NCBI GenBank assembly: GCA_028724885.1 | Contig: JAQYTJ010000051.1 | Span: 1 to 64,000 of the forward strand | Source of the DNA: Bacteroidales bacterium | GTDB taxonomy: Bacteria > Bacteroidota > Bacteroidia > Bacteroidales > UBA932 | Direction: 5' to 3' | Length of the DNA stretch: 64,000 nt | Shown here: one piece after another, positions 9,529 through 17,177 of the stretch | How the letters are laid out: every line of letters starts with the position of its first letter | Numbering within the stretch: the stretch's first letter is position 1 | Translations under genes and position numbers: made by a program | Notes under the pieces: generated by a model | Database searches by the model: none | Told to the model about the DNA's origin: nothing | The model's input: the letters and a program-made list of their open reading frames with translations, nothing else

Positions 9529-12500
9529 ATGTTCAATCGACTTATTTTAGTTAGGGTAATGCTGGCTATTTTGGCTTTCACAGGTACTGCAATTCTTACT
9601 GAAGCTTCAGAAGTTTCAGCGCAAGTGTCTCAGCAAAAGGGTACTGTAACAGGTACTGTCGTTGATAATGCTGGTCCTGTTCCAGGAGTCAGCATTCTAG
9701 TAAAAGGTACTACTAATGGGACCGTTACTCGTGAAGACGGTACATTCTCTCTTTCTGGGGTTACTACAGGGGCAACTCTTATCATCTCAAATATAGGATA
9801 TAAAGATGTTGAGGTAGTTTGGAACGGCGGTTCTCTAAACGTGACCATGACCGAAGATAGAGAAATCTTGGATGAGGTCGTAGTCACGGCTCTTGGTATT
9901 TCTCGCGAGAAGAAATCTCTCGGCTATGCAGTTCAGGATGTAAAGGCAGATCAGATTGCTCGTTCTGGGACTGCTACCCTTACAGATGCCCTTCAGGGTA
10001 AGGTTGCTGGTCTTCAGATTAATAATTCTGGTACTGGGGCCGGTGGATCCACGAGAGTTGTTCTTCGTGGTAATTCTTCGCTTTCAGACAATAACGAGCC
10101 TATGTATGTGATCGATGGCGTTCCATACGATACTGGCGGACACGACATTGATGGGCAGGCAGGTCTTTGGGGTGGCGTCGACCGAGCTAGCGGAGCATTC
10201 GACATCAACCCAGAAGACATAGAATCCGTTTCTGTGCTGAAAGGCCCTACCGCCGCTGCACTTTACGGTTCTCGCGCAGGTAACGGTGTCATTCTCATAA
10301 CTACAAAGAAAGGTGGTCGTGCTAATGGAAAGATTGGTGTGACATATTCAGGTAAGTTCACTTGGTCGCCAGTTTCATATTACCTTGATCTTCAGGACGC
10401 ATGGGGACAAGGCGACAATGGCGAAGTCAATACTGCCTCGGAAAACTCTTGGGGCGCGAGATTGAATTCTTCCACTAAGGTTCCTGCTTGGTGGGATGCA
10501 TCCGTGCAGGTGCCCTATATGGGGACAAAGAACCCGTTCACGGAATATTACCGTACAGGCAACATGCAGTCTAATAATGTTACCATCCAGGGCGGAAATG
10601 AAGGCAATCCATTCCGTCTCACGATTGGCCACGACGATACTCAATCTATCATAAAGCCAACTAAGCTAGACAAGACGAACATTGATTTCGTGAGCAGCAA
10701 TAAGGTTACTGACTGGTTCGGAATTGATGTCAAGGCTAACTACGTTAAGACGATAGGTAATAATCGTCAGACTCGTGGAGCCTATGGAGCTACATATTAT
10801 ATTAACAAGATTCCTCGTTCCATTACAATGGAATCGCTAAAGGCTAACAAATTTAGTGCTTCTAGGCCTGGAGAATACATAGAGAACAACTATTACGGGC
10901 CAGATGCTGAACATCAGAACGTTTACTTCTTACAGGATCAATTCAATAATAAAGATGTGCAGAATAAGTTTTTCGGAATGGTGGCACTTAACTTCCAATT
11001 CACGAAAGACCTTAAACTGAGGGTTAAGGAAGGATATGATTGGACTGGATTCACCGTGAATTATAGCTGGCCATATCAAGATCCTGTGTTCACCGGACAT
11101 TATCCTGGAGTTGAAGAAAGAAAATATACTCGCATCGAAGAAAATACAGAAGCTCTTCTTTCGTGGAATCATAAATATGGCGATTTTGATATTGGAGCTA
11201 GCGCAGGTGGAAACATCATGCGGTACCACTATGACGATTTATGGTCAGAAGGTCGTTCAATTGCCCTTCATGGTGCTCAGTTCATTGCCGCAGGCACGAC
11301 GATTCATGCTAGCAACTATATTTCAGAGAAGCAAGTGAACTCTGTCTATGGATTTGCCAACGTTGGCTATAAAGACTGGATTTATCTTGACATAACTGCT
11401 CGTAACGACTGGTCTTCAACCCTGCCAAAAAACAACAGGTCATATTTCTATCCTTCCGTCAGTCTTTCAGCGCTGCTTACATCTGCCGCTGATGCTTACG
11501 GAATCAATTACAATCACGATGTGATTGATTATGGTAAGATACGCTTCTCTTGGGCAAAGGTAGGTAAAGACACAAATCCTTATCAGTTGGAGAGCACCTA
11601 TAGCACAACTACCGGTGCTAACGAATACATATACATCGAGCAGCCTACGACAATGGCTAATTCTGACCTGAAGCCTGAAATGTCGGACTCTTACGAGATA
11701 GGTACTGAATGGCATTTCTTCCATAATAGGTTAGGACTCGACCTTACATACTATAATACTGTAACCAGGAACCAGATTATGTCTGTCGCCATGAATTATG
11801 CTTCGGGCGTGCAGAATAAGTGGATTAACGCTGGTAAGATTACTAATAGAGGTCTGGAATTTACATTTAACGCAGATTTCATCCGAAATAGGAATTGGAC
11901 TGTCGGGACGACCGTTAACTTCTCTAAGAACTGGAATAAGGTCAACGAGCTTACCGAAAATTTGAAGATGTACGAACTTGGCCACATGACCGGGTATTCA
12001 GGGATATATGTTTACGCCATCGAAGGGGAGTCCCTTGGAAAGATTTACGGTTATAAGTATCGCCGCGATGACAAAGGCAACAAGATCATCGGTTCAGACG
12101 GCCTGCCTCTTCGCGACGCTAGCCATGAAATTGGTGACATCAATCCTAATTTCACGGGTTCTTTCAGCCTGAACGCATCATACAAGAATCTTGGATTAAA
12201 TGCTCTGTTCTCTTTCCAGGATGGCGGGAATCTGTATTCAGTGTCTGAATATAGCGCAGCCATCCATGGTACGGCTAAACGCACAGAGAATCGTAATCAG
12301 ATGGTGATTGAAGGCATCACTGAGAGCGGAGCCGCTAATACTGTGGCTATCCCGGCTCAGAAATACTGGACGAATGCCGTAGATGAAGAATTCATTTACA
12401 ACGCAGGCTATCTGAAACTCTCAGAACTCTCGCTGTCATATTCATTCGACCCTGACTTCGTGAATAGGATTACGAAGGGCATAGTTGAAAATGCAAGATT

Positions 12501-12660
12501 CTCGGTGTTCGGGAGCAACCTGCTGTATCTTGTAAAACATACGCCTGGCACTACTCCAGATGGATCATTGACCGATACTTCCATTTATGCCACGGCATTT
12601 GATATGTGCCCTTATCCTGGGTCACGTACATTTGGTTTCTCACTCACGCTTGGATTCTAA
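9529..12660 (+). CDS. SusC/RagA family TonB-linked outer-membrane protein
   Basis: 1043 residues. A signal peptide (to about residue 32, SAQ) is followed by a carboxypeptidase-regulatory-like domain (GTVVDNAGPVPGVSILVKG, residues about 40-110), the TonB box region DEVVVTALGISREKK, a plug domain (ALQGKVAGLQINNSGTGAGG, VIDGVPYD, SVLKGPTAAALYGSRAGNGVI) and a 22-strand-type barrel ending in an aromatic Phe (FGFSLTLGF). With the SusD partner 12 bp downstream it forms an outer-membrane complex for uptake of glycans or peptides. The substrate is unknown; no glycoside hydrolase is in the same operon. GAATAT hexamers are rarer here (4 seen in 3.1 kb) than in neighbours, which may reflect high expression or a different origin. 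A 251-bp AT-rich stretch precedes it without a clear TAnnTTTG box. Confidence 0.95.
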   Translation: MFNRLILVRVMLAILAFTGTAILTEASEVSAQVSQQKGTVTGTVVDNAGPVPGVSILVKGTTNGTVTREDGTFSLSGVTTGATLIISNIGYKDVEVVWNGGSLNVTMTEDREILDEVVVTALGISREKKSLGYAVQDVKADQIARSGTATLTDALQGKVAGLQINNSGTGAGGSTRVVLRGNSSLSDNNEPMYVIDGVPYDTGGHDIDGQAGLWGGVDRASGAFDINPEDIESVSVLKGPTAAALYGSRAGNGVILITTKKGGRANGKIGVTYSGKFTWSPVSYYLDLQDAWGQGDNGEVNTASENSWGARLNSSTKVPAWWDASVQVPYMGTKNPFTEYYRTGNMQSNNVTIQGGNEGNPFRLTIGHDDTQSIIKPTKLDKTNIDFVSSNKVTDWFGIDVKANYVKTIGNNRQTRGAYGATYYINKIPRSITMESLKANKFSASRPGEYIENNYYGPDAEHQNVYFLQDQFNNKDVQNKFFGMVALNFQFTKDLKLRVKEGYDWTGFTVNYSWPYQDPVFTGHYPGVEERKYTRIEENTEALLSWNHKYGDFDIGASAGGNIMRYHYDDLWSEGRSIALHGAQFIAAGTTIHASNYISEKQVNSVYGFANVGYKDWIYLDITARNDWSSTLPKNNRSYFYPSVSLSALLTSAADAYGINYNHDVIDYGKIRFSWAKVGKDTNPYQLESTYSTTTGANEYIYIEQPTTMANSDLKPEMSDSYEIGTEWHFFHNRLGLDLTYYNTVTRNQIMSVAMNYASGVQNKWINAGKITNRGLEFTFNADFIRNRNWTVGTTVNFSKNWNKVNELTENLKMYELGHMTGYSGIYVYAIEGESLGKIYGYKYRRDDKGNKIIGSDGLPLRDASHEIGDINPNFTGSFSLNASYKNLGLNALFSFQDGGNLYSVSEYSAAIHGTAKRTENRNQMVIEGITESGAANTVAIPAQKYWTNAVDEEFIYNAGYLKLSELSLSYSFDPDFVNRITKGIVENARFSVFGSNLLYLVKHTPGTTPDGSLTDTSIYATAFDMCPYPGSRTFGFSLTLGF

Positions 12661-12672
12661 AACGATTGCAAT

Positions 12673-14340
12673 ATGAAAAAAATCATCATACCATTATTTT
12701 TATCTCTGTTCGTTTTCGCTAGCTGTGGTGATGATTTCGATGAGATGAATAAGAGCAAGACCTCTATCACAGAGTCTTCGCTCCAGGCTGGTTCTCTGCT
12801 TGGAAAGGCAATATATTATGGCTCTTCTGCTGACCACCAGCGTAATTTCAACCTCTTTGACGATATATATGCCCATTATCTTTCCCCTATGGGACTTGGT
12901 GGTACTAACCAGTATGTTTACAATGCTGGATGGGGCGATATTTTCTGGAGAGATTTCTATACTGCGCGCCAAAGGGAGTTCCTTGAGGTGAAGGCACTGT
13001 GTGAGGGGAAAGAGAATATGAAGGCTATAGGAGCCATGAACGACATCTGGAATGTGATCATGTGGCTTCGCATCGTGGATCGTAACGGCGATGCCCCATA
13101 TAAAGATGCCGAAGGCAATTATGCTGGAATGGGTAATACGATTCCTTACAATTCGCAGGAAGAAATTTACGCTGATTTTCTCGCTAGGCTGAAGGCCGAT
13201 TCCGATGCGCTTTCAAGCACTGATGGGCAGGTCGGCATAGACAATTACGACATGGTGTATTCAAATGATTTCACCAAATGGCGCAAGCTGGCAAATACCC
13301 TCATCATGAGGCTATCAATGCGAGTGTCCGGAACAAGCTTGGCAGAAACTGCCAAGACATATTATCAGGGAGCCAAGGATCTCGCGATGAACAGCGCATC
13401 TGACTATGCGAGAATTTCCTGCGACTCTTCTGTGTGGGGTGACTATTACGACAGGACATACTACGATTGGGCCAATACCATTCCAGAGGATTGCTTCATG
13501 AGCGTCTTGAATGGTACGAATAAGGGATATGCGACAGGCGTCGCGGATCCTCGCCGTGCAATCTGGTTCGAAGCGGGAAATATGCCTTCAAAAACGGGAA
13601 ACCAATGGGATGGATATCCTAACGGGACTATTGAGAATGGCACCGATGCGGCTGAAGTCCTGGCTCATGGCGGAAACGCCTCCAACAACTCCAGCTCTTA
13701 TGCTCGCTTGAACTGCAGCACTAAAGAAGGATTCTTTTTCTTCGACTTCCATAATTCTGCCAACCAGAACCTCTCTTGGTGCTATGCGACATATTCAGAA
13801 ACCCTCTTCATCAAGGCTGAGGCTATTCTTAGAGGCTGGGACACTGGTGACGCAGAGTCTGTCTGGAAACAAGGCATCAGGGCCTCTATGGATGAGCTTG
13901 CATATTTCATAACCCGTTCTGGCGGAAGCACTACGATTTCAAGCAGCGCTTACAATGAATATGTCAACGCTCTTCCTGCATTTGGAAGCAGTAACGAGGA
14001 GAAGCTGCGCAGCATAGCCATTCAGAAGTGGATAGCACTCTTCCCTAACTCTGTTGAGGCATGGGCTGAAATACGCCGTACTGGTTATCCGGGAGTATAT
14101 GACGGAACTGTCAAGCTGCCTATGTACAATTCAGGAGCCCAGGTTGAGAAGGGCAACCTGATTCAGAGAATGCCTTATCCGGAGAATGAGCTTCATACCA
14201 ATGAGTCTAATATGCCGGAAGATTTCAGGTCCACTGGGAGCAAGTACCGGTACCGCACCCAGTATGGTCTGTTCTGGTCTCAGGCAGTGCTTCGTCACGG
14301 CGGCACGCTCAAAGCCACCGACGTTCCTCAGAACTTCTAG
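12673..14340 (+). CDS. SusD/RagB family nutrient-binding lipoprotein
   Basis: 555 residues starting at ATG 12673. The signal peptide ends in the lipobox FVFASC, followed by acidic residues GDDFDEMN. This acidic stretch after the lipid cysteine is typical of surface-exposed Bacteroidota lipoproteins. The remainder is helical with SusD-like features such as IMWLRIVDRNGDAPYKDA, KWRKLANTLIMRLSMRVS, FIKAEAILRGW and IQKWIALFPNSVEAWAEIRRTGYP, closest in style to the SusD/RagB subfamily that binds peptides or unknown ligands (SusD_2-like). It caps the SusC barrel at the surface. A perfect-stem terminator follows 28 bp after the stop, so the pair is a two-gene unit. Confidence 0.92.
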   Translation: MKKIIIPLFLSLFVFASCGDDFDEMNKSKTSITESSLQAGSLLGKAIYYGSSADHQRNFNLFDDIYAHYLSPMGLGGTNQYVYNAGWGDIFWRDFYTARQREFLEVKALCEGKENMKAIGAMNDIWNVIMWLRIVDRNGDAPYKDAEGNYAGMGNTIPYNSQEEIYADFLARLKADSDALSSTDGQVGIDNYDMVYSNDFTKWRKLANTLIMRLSMRVSGTSLAETAKTYYQGAKDLAMNSASDYARISCDSSVWGDYYDRTYYDWANTIPEDCFMSVLNGTNKGYATGVADPRRAIWFEAGNMPSKTGNQWDGYPNGTIENGTDAAEVLAHGGNASNNSSSYARLNCSTKEGFFFFDFHNSANQNLSWCYATYSETLFIKAEAILRGWDTGDAESVWKQGIRASMDELAYFITRSGGSTTISSSAYNEYVNALPAFGSSNEEKLRSIAIQKWIALFPNSVEAWAEIRRTGYPGVYDGTVKLPMYNSGAQVEKGNLIQRMPYPENELHTNESNMPEDFRSTGSKYRYRTQYGLFWSQAVLRHGGTLKATDVPQNF

Positions 14341-14368
14341 CGTATATTCATATTCGCATTGATGAATT

Positions 14369-14398
14369 AGAGCCTGCTTTTCCAGCAGGCTCTTTTTG
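14369..14398 (+). terminator. Rho-independent terminator of susC-susD
   Basis: A perfect 10-bp stem, AGAGCCTGCT (14369-14378) with AGCAGGCTCT (14384-14393), loop TTTCC, then a T run. It closes the SusC/SusD transcription unit. Confidence 0.93.
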
Positions 14399-14652
14399 TC
14401 ATGCGTGCCTGGTTTGTAATCGTGCATATATTGCGTAATATTGACATGGGGCATGAAGAATTTTGCGGCCATAGATTTCGTTACGGCTAAAGCACGACCT
14501 GCCGGCGTGTGCAGCGTTGGAGGTCTTAGTGGTGCGTGACGGAGCCATTGCTGAAAATCAGCAATATACTAAATGAAAAATTATATATTAAAATTTTAAG
14601 TTCTCCAGAAAAACTAAGAAAAAGCGTTCCCTTTGCTTTCACAGCGTTCGCT
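14399..14652. other. 254-bp spacer between susD terminator and folA
   Basis: Between the susD terminator and the convergent folA gene no coding frame is convincing. The only feature noted is a locally AT-rich stretch around 14560-14605. Two overlapping ATATTC hexamers sit just before the terminator (14344-14355). Confidence 0.5.
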
Positions 14653-15210
14653 CTACCTGCGAGAGTAGACAGTGAAGCAGAAGGTGTAGCCAGTTTCTGG
14701 GTCTGTCATCTCCTCGGACTGAGAGTCAATCTTCCATATTCCTTCATCAATGAAAGGGAAAAACGTGTCAGCATCGCCGATTGTGGCATGGACATGGGTC
14801 ACATAGAGCTTGTCCGCTGTTGGCAATGCTTTCCTGTAAGTCTCCCCTCCGCCCATTATGAATACCTTCCCCATTCGTTCGCAGCCACCTTGTGCCTGGA
14901 CGCTGGCGTTAGAGGCAGCCAAAGAATAAGCCTCATCCAAGCTGCAGGCTGTTCTCACGTGTTTGCCGGTAGATACATCCAGAAGCCCGCTCAACTCTTC
15001 AGGCCACGCATGTGTTGAAATCACAATGTTTTCTCTTTTGGGTAAAGGGCGGGAGCCGATTGACTCGAAGGTTCGGAATCCCATTATTACAGGAGAGCCG
15101 GTGGTCGTTTGACGGAAATATTTCATGTCCTCGGAGATGTGCCACAGCATGGAGTTATTCTTGCCTATGGCGTAATTGTCGGCTATTGCCACTATGATGC
15201 ATTTTTCCAT
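14653..15210 (-). CDS. folA: Dihydrofolate reductase
   Basis: Reads leftward. I prefer the ATG at 15210 (MEKCIIVAIADNYAIG), which places the first beta-strand at the N-terminus as in other DHFRs; an ATG at 15225 adds five residues. From 15210 the protein has 185 residues. Signatures: AIGKNNSMLWHISEDMKYFRQTT (substrate loop, Trp and acidic residue), VIMGFRTFESIG (NADPH binding), VFIMGGGETYRKAL and the C-terminal strand. One sequence oddity is MGFRTFESI where MGRKTWESI is usual. The enzyme regenerates tetrahydrofolate after ThyA. It lies convergent to the susC-susD unit that separates it from thyA. Confidence 0.95.
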   Translation of the reverse strand: MEKCIIVAIADNYAIGKNNSMLWHISEDMKYFRQTTTGSPVIMGFRTFESIGSRPLPKRENIVISTHAWPEELSGLLDVSTGKHVRTACSLDEAYSLAASNASVQAQGGCERMGKVFIMGGGETYRKALPTADKLYVTHVHATIGDADTFFPFIDEGIWKIDSQSEEMTDPETGYTFCFTVYSRR

Positions 15211-15225
15211 AAAAGCTTCTTTCAT

Positions 15226-15495
15226 ACTTTAAAAATATTAATATTTAAGATTGTATGCAATCATGCAAGGCATAAAACAAAAAGAGCGCGCAAACTTAGG
15301 GTTGACTCGCTCTCATGCGACACGCAGCATACCGCAAGGCAGTGATGCCTGCGGCTTGTGAGCGTCTGATCTCTGTCGTTCTGGCCTATTTCTAATGTGG
15401 AGCTATTAGTAAACAGCATATTCAGTTTCTGCGACAAAATCTGCTCCATCTTCTTGATGTCACAAGCCATTCTTTATTCGTATGGTGGAAAATGA
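15226..15495. other. Gene-poor stretch upstream of folA
   Basis: A minus-strand frame of 69 codons (15261-15470, beginning MACDIKKMEQILSQ) exists but ends in cysteine- and serine-rich text without domain character; I do not call it a gene. A small inverted repeat CCGCA-A-GGCA/TGCC-TGCGG lies at 15332-15354. Together with the transporter remnant next to it, the stretch looks like decayed sequence. Confidence 0.4.
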
Positions 15496-15654
15496 AGAAA
15501 AGCAGAAGTTAGGGATGAACTCACCAACGGTGGCCGCTTCAAGATGAACGCAAGCCCATTCCCAGCAATATATTCAATCATACGCTACCTAGCGCCTATA
15601 GCCATCGCTTTCATATTTTTGACTTGCATCATAGAATTAGCTAGGAAACTTTGA
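15496..15654 (+). pseudogene. C-terminal remnant of a neurotransmitter:sodium symporter-like carrier
   Basis: Frame read by hand: it is open from just after a TGA at 15493 to a TGA at 15652. The 52 residues read RKAEVRDELTNGGRFKMNAS then PFPAIYSIIRYLAPIAIAFI and a short tail. The pattern DELxxGGRFK, an aromatic residue, then (I/M)RYxxP and a hydrophobic helix is like the last transmembrane segment of NSS-family sodium symporters. There is no start codon with a signal and no upstream part of such a carrier, so if real it is a fragment left by a deletion. The identification rests on resemblance of one short segment and could be coincidence. Confidence 0.4.
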
Positions 15655-15655
15655 C

Positions 15656-15663
15656 TATCTTTG
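15656..15663 (+). promoter_or_regulatory. -7 box TATCTTTG close to rnhB start
   Basis: Full match to TAnnTTTG directly after the carrier remnant. The ATG of rnhB at 15670 is only 6 bp downstream, so transcription would begin at or next to the start codon, giving a leaderless or nearly leaderless mRNA. No good -33 TTTG is seen at the right distance. Confidence 0.45.
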
Positions 15664-15669
15664 AACAAT

Positions 15670-16290
15670 ATGTCAAAAGAAATACATCTGCTGCCGTTCA
15701 TGAAGGAGGATCGTTTGGAAGCTGGTTGCGACGAGGCTGGAAGAGGGCCTCTGGCTGGCCCTGTCTTCGCTGCCGCAGTAATTCTTCCGCATGATTTTCA
15801 TCATCCTCTACTGAACGACTCTAAGCAGATGAGTGAGAAAGAGCGGGACTGCTTGAGGCCGGTCATTGAAAAAAATGCCATTGCATGGGCCGTGGAGGAG
15901 GTTAGCGCAGAAGAAATAGATGAGCTGAACATACTATGGGCATCGGTTACTGGAATGCAGCGGGCAGTGCTCAAGCTGTCGCCGAGGCCGGATTTTCTGC
16001 TCATCGACGGCAACCGTTTCAGGCCATTCAAGGGATATGGGTTCAATGAATATGTCACCGTGGTGCACGGTGATGCGACATATTCATCAATAGCTGCGGC
16101 TTCGGTTCTGGCGAAGACCCATAGGGACGAACTGATGAGGGAACTTGCAAAAGAATATCCTGAATATGGGTGGGACAGGAATATGGGCTATCCCACGAAA
16201 GAACATATTCAGGCTATTAAGAAATTTGGACTGACGCCTTATCATCGTAGATCTTTTCACCCGAAAGAACTGGAGCCGACGCTGTTCTAG
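15670..16290 (+). CDS. rnhB: Ribonuclease HII
   Basis: Begins at ATG 15670 ([10 protein letters not shown]); a TTG at 15661 overlaps the -7 box and is unlikely. 206 residues. The type-2 RNase H signature [18 protein letters not shown] gives the Asp-Glu pair near residue 22, FLLIDGNRF gives the third acidic residue, and [22 protein letters not shown] the fourth with the GDxxxxxIAAASIxAK pattern. [11 protein letters not shown] matches the conserved C-terminal part. It removes ribonucleotides from RNA/DNA hybrids. Convergent with the EEP gene, with 5 bp between the stops. Confidence 0.96.
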   Translation: MSKEIHLLPFMKEDRLEAGCDEAGRGPLAGPVFAAAVILPHDFHHPLLNDSKQMSEKERDCLRPVIEKNAIAWAVEEVSAEEIDELNILWASVTGMQRAVLKLSPRPDFLLIDGNRFRPFKGYGFNEYVTVVHGDATYSSIAAASVLAKTHRDELMRELAKEYPEYGWDRNMGYPTKEHIQAIKKFGLTPYHRRSFHPKELEPTLF

Positions 16291-16295
16291 TACCA

Positions 16296-17168
16296 TTAAA
16301 GCTTCTGCATGACTGTAGCATCGAAGTCAGAGAACACTGGGTAGTGATACGAGATGTAAGGAACATCGTATTTGCCCTTGCTTACTATCTTGAAAGACTT
16401 AACGATGGCGTTCCTGTAGAAAATGTGGTCGAACCTGCCGGCGAGCGAAGCATTCCCAAAGCCATTGCAGGTCACGCCTAAGTCAGGTTTTTTAGCGGTA
16501 AGCTCGGCACTGGAAAGATAGTCCGACAATGGCCTAAGGCCCTTATCCCCAGTAATCATGCTGAAATCGCCTGTCAGAAAGACAAAGGCATCATTGCCAG
16601 CTATCTCTTTGATTTTGCTTGTCATCAGATTGGAGGACTCGAGCCGAGCCTTTGCGCTTCTGGAATCGAACTGAGTGTTGAAAACGAAGAAAATCAAGCC
16701 AGATTTCTTAAAGCGTAGCTTCAGCCATGTCGCATGGCTGATGCTCGCCTTATCCAATCCTGCAGTCTCTCCAGGCTGATTTTTGTTCAGCCAGAAATAG
16801 CCGTAATCGAGCAGCTCGAATTTGTCTGCCCTGAAGAAGATAGGGTTGTCGTTATTCTTCAGGTTTTCATCCACAGTCCCAGGTTTCGTGCTCCTGTCTA
16901 CTATCTGGTATTCGGGCATTTCGGCCATGAATGCCAGTTTATGAGCGTAAGATGCTTCTTGGAAGCCTATTACATCTGGTCGTTGCTTCTTAACGGCCTT
17001 CACAGCCGAAATCTTTCTTGCGCTCCAGCTGAGATTTCCCGTGTCGGATGCATTCTGAAGCCGGACGTTGAAAGACATCACGCGTAGGTGATCTGTCTTC
17101 GCCGAGGCAGGTATGGCTAGGGCGAAGGCAGAAATCGCTGCAGTGATTAAAATGAATATTTTCCTCAT
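16296..17168 (-). CDS. Exported EEP-fold (endonuclease/exonuclease/phosphatase) protein with altered motifs
   Basis: 290 residues with a signal peptide ending PASAK. EEP landmarks are present: MSFNVRL at 31, the metal-binding glutamate in GFQEA (Glu71), HATWLKL at 145, FDHIFY at 246. Several catalytic motifs deviate: NTH(L/F)DH reads NTQFDS (166 is Gln), GDFN reads GDFS (Ser203) and SDHxPV reads SYHYPV (Tyr274 before His275). Typical secreted Bacteroidota members keep N, H and D there. So the fold is clear but hydrolytic activity is doubtful. It starts 9 bp after the GH97 stop and is probably co-transcribed with it. Possible role: phosphodiesterase, sphingomyelinase-like enzyme or a binding protein derived from one. 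Confidence 0.83.
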   Translation of the reverse strand: MRKIFILITAAISAFALAIPASAKTDHLRVMSFNVRLQNASDTGNLSWSARKISAVKAVKKQRPDVIGFQEASYAHKLAFMAEMPEYQIVDRSTKPGTVDENLKNNDNPIFFRADKFELLDYGYFWLNKNQPGETAGLDKASISHATWLKLRFKKSGLIFFVFNTQFDSRSAKARLESSNLMTSKIKEIAGNDAFVFLTGDFSMITGDKGLRPLSDYLSSAELTAKKPDLGVTCNGFGNASLAGRFDHIFYRNAIVKSFKIVSKGKYDVPYISYHYPVFSDFDATVMQKL

Positions 17169-17177
17169 CAGTTATGT

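Noticed and set aside
15261..15470. 69-codon minus-strand frame beginning MACDIKKMEQ
   Set aside because: The first 35 residues look helical, but the rest is Cys/Ser-rich non-protein-like text over an inverted repeat; no promoter box.
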